From DAXETY01 sp051155755 (lineage in GTDB: Bacteria; Desulfobacterota; Desulfobacteria; Desulfobacterales; SG8-13), in assembly GCA_051155755.1 (NCBI GenBank), contig DAXETY010000026.1:1-5025 (forward strand): DNA of 5,025 nt. Direction: 5' to 3'. Of this stretch, positions 1 to 5,025 are shown one piece after another. The position numbers and the translations under genes are program-made. Position 1 is the first letter of the stretch. Each line of letters begins with the position of its first letter. The notes below the pieces were generated by a model, which saw only the letters and a program-made list of their open reading frames with translations, did no database searches and was not told where the DNA came from.

Positions 1-2856
1 CTGCCGGAAAACAGCGGGATCGCCTTTGTGGTCATCACCCACACCGGCCCGGAGCACGCCAGTCTGCTGCCGGACATTCTGGGCCGCAAAGCCAAGGTCT
101 CCGTGCGCACGATTGAAGACGACATGCCGCTTGCGCCCGACACCATCTACATCCCGCCATCGAATAAAGACCCGGTGATCGCCAATGAACGCTTTCAGCT
201 GAAAAAGCGCCCCGGCAGCAAAGAGCTGCACATGCCGGTGGACCGTTTTCTCCGTCACCTGGCAGACGAGCGCGGCGAGATGGCCGGCTGCGTAATTTTG
301 TCGGGCACCGGCACCGACGGCACCCAGGGTCTGCGGGCGATCAAGGAACAAGCCGGTGTGGCGCTGGCTCAGAGTCAACAATCGGCCCGGCATGTCGGCA
401 TGCCCACCAGCGCGGTAGAAACCGGTCTGGTGGACTGGGAGCTGGAACCGGGCGAGATGCCCGAGCGGCTGATCGAATATTTCAAGCACCCGGTTTCTGT
501 AGCGGATGAAGCCGGATTGGAAGAGCAAAAAGAGTCCAGCGACCTTCGCAAGATTTTGACCTTTCTGGCCAATCGCACGCGGCACGATTTTTCCCTGTAC
601 AAGGAAAGCACGCTGATCCGGCGCATCCAGCGACGCGCCACCGTAAACCGCTGCCGGGATGCCGCGGAGTACTTTAAAATCCTGAACCGCGATCCGGATG
701 AGGTCTGGGCCCTGTTTCAGGACCTGCTGATCGGGGTGACCAATTTTTTCCGCAACCCGGAGGCATTCGACTATCTCAAGCAGGAAGTGCTGCCGGGGCT
801 GATCTCCCGTTCGCCGGACAGGGCCGCCCTGCGCGTCTGGGTGCCGGGCTGTGCCACCGGTGAAGAAGCCTATTCGGTCGCCATCGTCTTCAGCGAGTGT
901 CTGGAAGAACACAACCGGACCCGGGAAATCCAGATCTTCGGCACCGACATCGATTCCAAGGCGATCAAAAAAGCCCGCCAGGGTACCTACCTGAAAAACA
1001 TTGGCACCGATGTCAGTGCGGAACGATTGGATAAGTTTTTCGCCCACGAAGGCGAACACTATCAGATCAAACGTGAAATCCGCGAGCAGGTGGTGTTCGC
1101 TGAGCAGAACCTGCTGCGCGATCCGCCGTTTTCGAACCTGGATCTGCTGGTCTGCCGCAACCTGCTGATCTATCTCAAGGCCGAGGCGCAGAACAAATTG
1201 ATTCCGCTGTTTCACTACACCCTGAAAAAAGCCGGCATCTTGTTTCTGGGCAACTCGGAGACCGTCAGCCGCTATCCCGAACTGTTTGAAACCCTGAGCA
1301 AGCAGTTTAGTATCTACCGCAAAAAAGACAGCGCCCTCACCCCGCAAATCGATTTTCCCACGGGTAAATTACAGGCCAAGGCCGACCCCGAGAATCGAAA
1401 GGAAGGACAGAAAGAAAAAGAACCGGAGCATCCCAGCGTCGCCCAAGCCGCCGAAAAAGAGCTGATCAAAAAACACACGCCGGCTTGTGCGATCGTCAAT
1501 CAAAGCGGAGAGATCATTCACATCCATGGTCGCACCGGCAAATATCTGGAGCCGGCCGAAGGAAAGGCCACCCTGCGGATCATCGACATGGCCCGGGAGG
1601 GTTTGCGATACGCACTGTTGTCGTCCCTGCGCCGAGCGGCCGACCAGGAAGGGCCCATTTTCGAACGCGCTCTGAGGGTGAAAACCAATGGTGAATATCA
1701 GTGGCTCGACCTGACGGTGAAAAAGCTGAAGCAGGCGCCCCTGAAGGACTGCCTGATGGTGGTGTTCGAAGATGTGCCGCCGCCCAGTCCCGCAGCAGCC
1801 GAAGAAGATGCCGAGCCGGAACCGGCAGCCGAGGATGAAACCCGCAGGACGGCGGAGTTGGAGCAGGAACTGAACCGATTGCGGCACGATTATCGCGGCG
1901 CATTGGAGGAACTGGAATCTTCCAACGAGGAGCTTCGGTCGGTCAACGAGGAATTACAGTCCTCCAACGAAGAGCTTCAGAGCACCAACGAGGAGCTGGA
2001 ATCCTCCCGCGAGGAGCTCCAATCGCTCAACGAAGAGCTCAACACAGTCAACAGCGAACTGCACAGCAAAGTCGAGCAGCTCAACGATGCCTACGCGGCC
2101 ATCACCAATGTGCTCAACAGCACCCGGATTGCCATTGTATTTCTGGACAACGGCCTGCGGGTGCAGCGCTTCACTGAAGAAGCCGCGCGGCTGATCAATC
2201 TGATCAGGGCCGATGTCGGGCGCCCCATCGATCACATCAAGCACAATCTGGACAGCGATGATCTCACTGAAAAGGCCCGCGAGGTGCTCAAAACCCTGGC
2301 GACTTATGAAGATGAGGTGCAAACCGCCGACGGCCGCTGGTATCGAATGACGATCATGGCGCACCGCACCGCTGAAAACGTCATCGAAGGGGTGGTGTTG
2401 ACCTTCGTTGACATCGATGTGCAAAAAGAGGCCCAGGAGCAGGTCGCCCGGTTAAAGGACCGGGAGGTGGCCGCCGCCAAACGATTTGCCGAAAGCATCA
2501 TCGACACCGTGCGCGAAGCGCTGCTGGTGCTTGACGAGAAAATGCGGGTTGTGACGGCCAACCGCCGCTTTTATGAAACCTTCCAGACTACCGCCGGCAT
2601 GACCGAAGGCAAAATTCTGTTTCAAATCGGCGACGGCCAGTGGGATATCGCCCCGCTGCGCAAGCGCTTGCAGGAGATCGTCCGGCAGGGCCAGGGCTTT
2701 GAAGATTTCAAGGTGGAGCATCACTTTGCGGAAATCGGGCACCGCCGGCTGCTGCTCAACGGCCGTCTTCTGCGCGAGGAAGACAAACGGGAAAACAGGA
2801 TTCTGCTGGCCATCGAAGATGTGACTCAGAATCCCGACCGGAACGGAGACCCATGA
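1..2856 (+). CDS. CheB-CheR-PAS fusion signalling protein (5'-partial)
   Basis: The reading frame is open from the first base, so the true start lies upstream; the GTG at 28 falls inside the CheB domain. 951 residues are visible (numbered from base 1). Residues 1-160 are the C-terminal part of a CheB methylesterase: the His of the catalytic triad (VITH, residue 14) and the Asp (GTGTDGTQG, residue 106) are present, and the Ser motif would lie upstream. Residues 181-442 are a CheR methyltransferase with TNFFRN (247-252), the SAM-binding motif VPGCATGEEAYS (281-292), GTDID (314-318) and CRNLLIYL (from 385). A PAS-like region follows (487-590), then an Ala/Pro/Glu linker (593-615), a long coiled coil (618-700) and two more PAS domains (700-810 and 828-943). 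No histidine-kinase domain follows the last PAS. Members of this family are cytoplasmic sensors combining receptor-glutamate methylation and demethylation modules with PAS sensing; the exact target here is unknown. The CheB and CheR motifs are intact, so activity is plausible. Confidence 0.95.
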   Translation: MPENSGIAFVVITHTGPEHASLLPDILGRKAKVSVRTIEDDMPLAPDTIYIPPSNKDPVIANERFQLKKRPGSKELHMPVDRFLRHLADERGEMAGCVILSGTGTDGTQGLRAIKEQAGVALAQSQQSARHVGMPTSAVETGLVDWELEPGEMPERLIEYFKHPVSVADEAGLEEQKESSDLRKILTFLANRTRHDFSLYKESTLIRRIQRRATVNRCRDAAEYFKILNRDPDEVWALFQDLLIGVTNFFRNPEAFDYLKQEVLPGLISRSPDRAALRVWVPGCATGEEAYSVAIVFSECLEEHNRTREIQIFGTDIDSKAIKKARQGTYLKNIGTDVSAERLDKFFAHEGEHYQIKREIREQVVFAEQNLLRDPPFSNLDLLVCRNLLIYLKAEAQNKLIPLFHYTLKKAGILFLGNSETVSRYPELFETLSKQFSIYRKKDSALTPQIDFPTGKLQAKADPENRKEGQKEKEPEHPSVAQAAEKELIKKHTPACAIVNQSGEIIHIHGRTGKYLEPAEGKATLRIIDMAREGLRYALLSSLRRAADQEGPIFERALRVKTNGEYQWLDLTVKKLKQAPLKDCLMVVFEDVPPPSPAAAEEDAEPEPAAEDETRRTAELEQELNRLRHDYRGALEELESSNEELRSVNEELQSSNEELQSTNEELESSREELQSLNEELNTVNSELHSKVEQLNDAYAAITNVLNSTRIAIVFLDNGLRVQRFTEEAARLINLIRADVGRPIDHIKHNLDSDDLTEKAREVLKTLATYEDEVQTADGRWYRMTIMAHRTAENVIEGVVLTFVDIDVQKEAQEQVARLKDREVAAAKRFAESIIDTVREALLVLDEKMRVVTANRRFYETFQTTAGMTEGKILFQIGDGQWDIAPLRKRLQEIVRQGQGFEDFKVEHHFAEIGHRRLLLNGRLLREEDKRENRILLAIEDVTQNPDRNGDP
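1918..2085 (+). repeat. Eight in-frame heptads encoding the coiled coil of the CheB-CheR-PAS protein
   Basis: Eight consecutive 21-base units encode variants of S-x-N-E-E-L-x: SSNEELR, SVNEELQ, SSNEELQ, STNEELE, SSREELQ, SLNEELN, TVNSELH, SKVEQLN. The later units diverge. This is the parallel coiled-coil signalling helix typical of CheR-PAS fusions, linking the CheR/PAS-like half to the two C-terminal PAS domains. It is a protein-level repeat under coding constraint, but the near-identical 21-base units could allow heptad gain or loss by slippage. Confidence 0.85.
2845..2848 (+). promoter_or_regulatory. Short Shine-Dalgarno and ATGA overlap coupling the fusion gene to the next reading frame
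   Basis: GGAG lies four bases before the ATG at 2853, and that ATG overlaps the TGA stop of the upstream gene (ATGA, 2853-2856). This arrangement indicates translational coupling in one operon, and it is why 2853 is chosen as the start of the downstream remnant. Confidence 0.6.
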
Positions 2857-3060
2857 GTAAGGAATTTCGCTCCAGCGAAGCGTTTCAAGCCCTGCGGGAA
2901 AAAGCCGAGACAATGGTCCGAAATGATGAGGTCCAGCTGTCCGAAGAAGATGAGCTGGACCTTGTGCGTTTTTCTCACCAATTGGAAGTGCAGCGAGTCG
3001 AGTTGGAGCTGCAAAACGAAGAACTGCGCTTGGCCAACCGGCAGCTGGAAGAATCCCGCA
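2853..3060 (+). pseudogene. 5' remnant of a PAS/histidine-kinase-type sensor gene
   Basis: About 69 residues look genuine. There is a charged helical lead (MSKEFRSSEAFQALREKAE), then a coiled coil with HQLEVQRVELELQNEELRLA and NRQLEESR. In PAS-containing histidine kinases and diguanylate cyclases of environmental bacteria, this H-Q-L-E-V-Q-x-x-E-L-E-x-Q-N-E-E-L segment immediately precedes the first PAS domain. Here the homology stops after EESRTR, where the PAS should begin. The frame then runs through unrelated sequence to a stop at 3174-3176, giving a nominal 107-residue product whose last ~38 residues are out-of-frame translation. The ATGA overlap suggests the lost gene was the co-transcribed partner of the CheB-CheR-PAS protein. 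Whether the lost C-terminus was a kinase, GGDEF or other output cannot be told. A short coiled-coil peptide could still be made. Confidence 0.75.
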
Positions 3061-3198
3061 CCCGAAGAAGTTCGCCAGGTTGTAAACGAAGTCCTCACCA
3101 ATCCACGCTACCGGGAAAACGCGAAACGGATTCTGGCGGATTTTGCCAAGTACGATGCGCTCACGCGGACTTGTGAACTGCTGGAGTCTCTGGTGTAA
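3055..3198 (+). pseudogene. 3' remnant of a UDP-glycosyltransferase-like (MGT/GT1) gene
   Basis: In the frame of position 3055 (different from the kinase remnant) the last ~47 codons read PAPEEVRQVVNEVL, NPRYRENAKRI, LADFAKYDALTR and CELLESLV, ending at TAA 3196-3198. This pattern (P-E-x-[IV]-R-x-x-V-x-x-V-L-x-[DN]-P-x-Y-R-x-N-A, a lightly charged helix, then a terminal x-E-x-[LI]-x-x-L) is the usual C-terminal helix pair of GT1-fold glycosyltransferases of the MGT/UGT type. The nucleotide-sugar binding domain and everything N-terminal to it are absent, and no start codon or ribosome site serves this piece. It is a dead tail joined to the kinase fragment. The family call rests on a short stretch and comes from memory of the family pattern. 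Confidence 0.6.
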
Positions 3199-3476
3199 TT
3201 CGCCGCTGATCGTTGACAGACAATGATTCGGCTGTGCCTTGTTTGTATAGCGAGGTATTTATTAAACTGCTTCATAGATGAAGCCAAATCCTTAAAAAGA
3301 TCACCTAACAATAGCGCCGGTAAGCCACGGGGGGCATAGAGTGTCCCCTCTGCTCGCAGCATGTAATCCGCTTAACCCAGGCCAAAATAAGATTCGCTAA
3401 AGCCACTTCGGCTTGATATTTTCCATTTTCTATGTTTTTTTGGCATTAACGATACCAAAATTGAAGGCCAAATGGC
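3199..3476. other. AT-richer spacer without a convincing gene
   Basis: Compared with the signalling gene this stretch has more A/T, including T-runs near 3418-3440. Plus-strand frames close quickly. A minus-strand frame beginning at an ATG at 3360-3362 and reading LYAPRGLPALLLGDLFKDL stays open through and beyond 3199, but it has no recognisable family, no Shine-Dalgarno, and runs antisense over the glycosyltransferase tail. A weak 5-bp stem (AAGCC/GGCTT, 3400-3414) is not followed by a clean U-run. I cannot assign a promoter with confidence. Confidence 0.4.
3463..3467 (+). promoter_or_regulatory. Weak Shine-Dalgarno for the truncated ATPase
   Basis: GAAGG sits nine bases before the ATG at 3477. 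That ATG begins exactly where the family's usual N-terminus (M-[LI]-x-R-[IL]) begins, which fixes the start. Confidence 0.45.
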
Positions 3477-3860
3477 ATGTTAGAGCGTATTTTTCAGGCA
3501 CCACGACAAAGCTATTTTCTTTTTGGCCCCCGCGGGTCGGGAAAATCGACCTGGGTAAAGCAGCGCTATCCCAATGCGATCTACATCGACCTGCTGGCAC
3601 CTGACTCCCTGAGGCGCTACAGCGCAACTCCCGAACACCTCAGCCGGCTCGTCTCCGCACAAAAGGATACAAAAACAATCGTCATCGATGAAATCCAGAA
3701 GGTTCCCCAGCTACTTGATGTCGTGCATCAGCTCATCGAATCTGACCCGGATCTGCATTTTGTTCTGACCGGCTCCAGCGCCCGAAAGCTTAAACGCAGC
3801 GGAGTGGATCTGCTTGCCGGTCGCGCCCTGAACAAGGCTTTGCATCCGTTTATGGCCTAA
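3477..3860 (+). pseudogene. Truncated AAA_14 / DUF4143-type ATPase, N-terminal part
   Basis: The frame encodes 127 residues. The start MLERIFQAP and the Walker A GPRGSGKST (17-25) are followed by YIDLLAPDSLRRY (36-48), Walker B TIVIDEIQKVP (67-77, with D71 and E72), the sensor region VLTGSSARKLKR (96-107) and LLAGRAL (112-118). This is the conserved N-terminal ATPase half of the AAA_14 family. Full-length members are near 370-400 residues and carry a C-terminal DUF4143/winged-helix region; here translation stops at TAA 3858-3860, just after HPFMA, where the family continues with an [AS]-E-L-G-type motif. The ATPase motifs are intact but the C-terminal domain is missing, so I treat it as a pseudogene; a truncated peptide may still be expressed. 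The cellular role of the family is poorly defined. No partner gene is adjacent; its neighbours are remnants. Confidence 0.85.
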
Positions 3861-3914
3861 AATGAAATGATGATCCATCGCCTGGACAGGACCCTCCTGA
3901 TGGGACAGCATCAA
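3861..3914 (+). pseudogene. Possible in-frame continuation of the AAA_14 ATPase beyond the TAA
   Basis: Without a frame change after the TAA, the sequence reads NEMMIHRLDRTLLMGQ and onward. In intact AAA_14 proteins the block after H-P-[FL]-x-A is approximately E-L-G-x-x-F-x-L-[DE]-[RK]-A-L-x-x-G-x-L-P. The E, the L-D-R, the following L and the G align with one gap, which suggests the TAA is a nonsense mutation and that homology decays after about 3905-3915. The match is short and degenerate. Confidence 0.4.
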
Positions 3915-4078
3915 ACATCAGATGTTAATGCAAATTGTTCACGTGTAATCATCCTTTGTGTATAAGGCTCATCCTGTGAGAACCACCGTTGACATTGAAG
4001 AGGATGGATTATCTCCATGTGCCCCAGGTTGGCAATGAATTGGTACTTATCCGAACGGCCATCCGTATTCCTTGACAT
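3911..4078 (-). other. Unassigned 55-codon open frame (possible gene fragment)
   Basis: A minus-strand frame runs from the ATG at 4076-4078 to TGA at 3911-3913. Its middle and end (KYQFIANLGHMEIIHPLQ; EPYTQRMITREQFALTSDV) have a protein-like composition, but I recognise no family. It overlaps the 3' end of the PflX-like relic in a different frame and has no Shine-Dalgarno before its ATG. It may be a fragment of another lost gene or a frameshifted extension of the relic, or chance. Confidence 0.2.
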
Positions 4079-4425
4079 CAAGATTGGTCAGCCCAATTTC
4101 CATGGCTCTATTGACAACCTTATCATATCCTTATCCGGATATTCGTCGTGATATCTCCGGATAATCGTAGGCCTTGCAGGCCGGGCGATACTGAGCCATG
4201 ATGTTGACATAGGTGTCTTTGGGCAGGTTTTCAGCGATCCACTCCATGACTTTTTCCGAGCCGCTGGTGTCATTGGGCATCACCAGATGCCGAATCATCA
4301 ATCCCCGTTGCATGATACCGTTTGAGGCGGGTTTGGCTACTGGTATTGTATACAACGGGTGGGCGCAGCCCTTTTGCGGCGGCGATATCAAGGGCTTTGG
4401 CGGCGAATTCGAGTGAGTTTAGGAT
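4047..4425 (-). pseudogene. Decayed PflX-like (COG1313) radical SAM protein, C-terminal remnant
   Basis: Three minus-strand pieces follow the order of the family. From ~4425 down to 4339 the frame reads ILNSLEFAAKALDIAAAKGL and RPPVVYNTS, the segment that in PflX-like proteins precedes the S-G-Y-E and D-I-Y-x-P-D-F-K-Y strands. The frame then shifts at about 4338-4341 to ASNGIMQRGLMIRHLVMPN, SGSEKVMEWIAENLPKDTY and VNIMAQYRPACKAYDYPEIS, the highly conserved R-G-L-[LM]-[IV]-R-H-L-V-[LM]-P and D-T-Y-V-N-I-M-x-Q-Y-R-P blocks. A TAA at 4131-4133 interrupts it, and the same frame resumes with YDKVVNRAMEIGLTNLD and ends at TAA 4047-4049. The [4Fe-4S] CxxxCxxC half is not present. The parent family are anaerobic radical SAM enzymes related to pyruvate formate-lyase activases, with function not fixed. 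Internal deletion, frameshift, nonsense codon and missing catalytic half make this non-functional. Confidence 0.85.
4131..4164. repeat. Imperfect inverted repeat (quasi-palindrome) within the PflX relic
   Basis: On the plus strand the left arm TTATCCGGATAT (4131-4142) pairs with ATATCTCCGGATAA (4151-4164), the right arm having two extra bases (TC), across an 8-base centre. The first three bases of the left arm are the minus-strand TAA that interrupts the relic. Confidence 0.7.
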
Positions 4426-4440
4426 ATTTCCTACATCCAA

Positions 4441-4792
4441 AGTACACCGTTAAAGGCGACTGGAGTTGCCGGTCCGACTCAGGTTCCACGCTGAAGGCAG
4501 CAGAACAAGATTATCCGTATTTTAGCCGGCTTTACGGCAAGGTTGTCAAGAAAATAAGTCCGTCGGAAAAAAACCAGTAAAATAGCGGGTTGCCGTCATT
4601 TTTAATGGCGCTGGTCCGCCAACGCAACCGTTTCTTTGCCGGGGATGAAGTCATCACTTTATCTTACGCGGAAATATTGATACGCAACCTCCAGGTGGCG
4701 AATCGAATCGTCAACTGCAAAAATGGCCTTTGAATATCTTGGAAAAGCCCAACCGCTTCGGCTAACCCCAATCTCCGGAGGAGCGTCGCATC
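4441..4792. other. Inter-gene stretch with short unassigned open frames
   Basis: About 350 bases between the PflX relic and the permease. A plus-strand frame ending at TAA 4578-4580 reads KYTVKGDWSCRSDSG and AAEQDYPYFSRLYGKVVKK over its last ~45 codons, which looks protein-like but matches no family I know; its formal ATG (4359) lies inside the antisense relic, so the real origin of the piece is unclear. A second small plus frame, 4605-4733 (42 codons, containing NRFFAGDEVITLSYAEILI), has no Shine-Dalgarno. Both may be further gene debris. I see no strong terminator and no promoter I would defend, although the permease presumably starts from within this stretch. Confidence 0.4.
4777..4783 (+). 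promoter_or_regulatory. Strong Shine-Dalgarno of the AI-2E family permease
   Basis: GGAGGAG ends nine bases before the ATG at 4793. It decides the start over the second in-frame ATG ten codons later (4823). Confidence 0.85.
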
Positions 4793-5025
4793 ATGGAAGC
4801 AACCGGTCCAACTGAACAAAGAATGTCTCCGATTAAAACAGCGGCCGATATTGCCATTCGACTCGCTGTCCTGGCCGTGCTGATCGGCTGGTGTTTTCAA
4901 ATCCTGCGGCCTTTTATATCCCCGGTCATCTGGGGAGTGATCATTGCCATTGCCGTTTATCCCATGTACCAGAAACTCAACACCAAACTGGGAGAGCGGC
5001 GCAAATTCACCGCTGCGATAATGGT
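4793..5025 (+). CDS. AI-2E family transporter / PerM-type permease (3'-partial)
   Basis: The first 77 codons are present and the gene continues past the window. After a short polar N-terminus (MEATGPTEQRMSPIKTAADI) come two hydrophobic segments separated by a short polar/Pro turn: roughly residues 22-38 (RLAVLAVLIGWCFQILR) and 42-58 (SPVIWGVIIAIAVYPMY), then the basic stretch QKLNTKLGERRKF before the next segment. The paired helices with L-x-P-[FI]-x-x-P-[LVI]-[IL]-W-[AG]-x-[IV] and the following [FY]-P-x-[YH] are the signature start of the AI-2E transporter family (PF01594), inner-membrane proteins of about 350 residues. Some members export autoinducer-2 and others are linked to sodium/proton antiport, so the substrate cannot be named. 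Strong ribosome site, no sign of damage. It is co-directional with the fusion gene but separated from it by the remnant zone, so a separate transcript is likely. Confidence 0.85.
   Translation, partial: MEATGPTEQRMSPIKTAADIAIRLAVLAVLIGWCFQILRPFISPVIWGVIIAIAVYPMYQKLNTKLGERRKFTAAIM

Noticed and set aside
28..30. GTG as the start of the CheB-CheR-PAS gene.
   Set aside because: The frame is open before it and the residues upstream and downstream fit the interior of a CheB domain; the active-site Ser motif must lie upstream of the window.
1369..1887. Long minus-strand open frame (172 codons) inside the fusion gene.
   Set aside because: It lies antisense to clear CheR/PAS coding sequence and reflects GC-rich codon use; no family pattern is seen.
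1918..2085. Tandem units as a CRISPR or minisatellite array.
   Set aside because: There are no spacers, the units are contiguous codons in one frame, and they encode a known coiled-coil pattern.
1954..2913. Two further minus-strand open frames (156 and 153 codons) opposite the coiled coil and PAS domains.
   Set aside because: Antisense shadows of the conserved heptads and PAS domains, with hydrophobic repeats that simply mirror the plus-strand codons.
3108..3362. Minus-strand frame of 84 codons across the spacer and the glycosyltransferase tail.
   Set aside because: About a third is antisense to recognisable glycosyltransferase codons; there is no ribosome site and no family recognised.
3399..3415. 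Short stem AAGCC-ACTTC-GGCTT as a terminator before the ATPase remnant.
   Set aside because: Only five base pairs and not followed directly by a U-run; too weak to call.
4165..4185. Palindrome GGCCT-TGC-AGGCC as an operator or recombination site.
   Set aside because: It lies inside conserved codons of the PflX-like relic (near the YRPACKAYDYPE block) and needs no other explanation.
3477..4425. The ATPase fragment and neighbouring pieces as a new defence or toxin-antitoxin system.
   Set aside because: The parts belong to unrelated families, are truncated or interrupted, and lie on opposite strands without operon structure.
4664..4900. Minus-strand frame of 78 codons overlapping the permease start.
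   Set aside because: Antisense to the clear permease N-terminus and its ribosome site.

Overview
The window looks like a fragment of a Gram-negative, GC-rich chromosome, most likely a deltaproteobacterium (Desulfobacterota-like). That placement is an inference from protein style: a CheB-CheR-PAS signalling fusion, a PflX-type radical SAM relic and an AI-2E family permease. No marker gene settles it.

Layout. (1) Positions 1-2856, + strand: the 3' part of a large CheB/CheR/PAS fusion, intact as far as it is visible, with its 5' end outside the window. (2) Positions 2853-3198, + strand: a gene that starts with an ATGA overlap on the fusion gene. It encodes the coiled-coil lead-in of a PAS/histidine-kinase-type protein, then breaks near 3055-3064 and continues, in another frame, as the last ~47 residues of a UDP-glycosyltransferase-like protein. 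(3) Positions 3199-3476: AT-richer spacer with no convincing gene. (4) Positions 3477-3860, + strand: the N-terminal third of an AAA_14/DUF4143-type ATPase. It ends at a TAA, and family-like residues appear to continue in the same frame beyond it. (5) Positions 4047-4425, - strand: a decayed C-terminal half of a PflX-like (COG1313) radical SAM protein, with an internal deletion plus frameshift and an in-frame nonsense codon. (6) Positions 4441-4792: about 350 bases with only short unassigned open frames and a good ribosome-binding site at the end. (7) From 4793, + strand: the start of an AI-2E family membrane transporter, running off the window.

The main picture is two healthy genes (the signalling fusion and the permease) flanking about 1.7 kb of gene remnants. 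At least four unrelated families are represented by truncated or broken pieces, on both strands. This reads as a deletion and decay zone, not an operon. I find no transposase, tRNA, att site or CRISPR array to explain it. I see no convincing new functional system here. The most informative signals are the kinase/glycosyltransferase scar, the structure of the PflX pseudogene (including a quasi-palindrome that contains its stop codon), and the loss of the partner gene that normally would sit beside the CheB-CheR-PAS protein.
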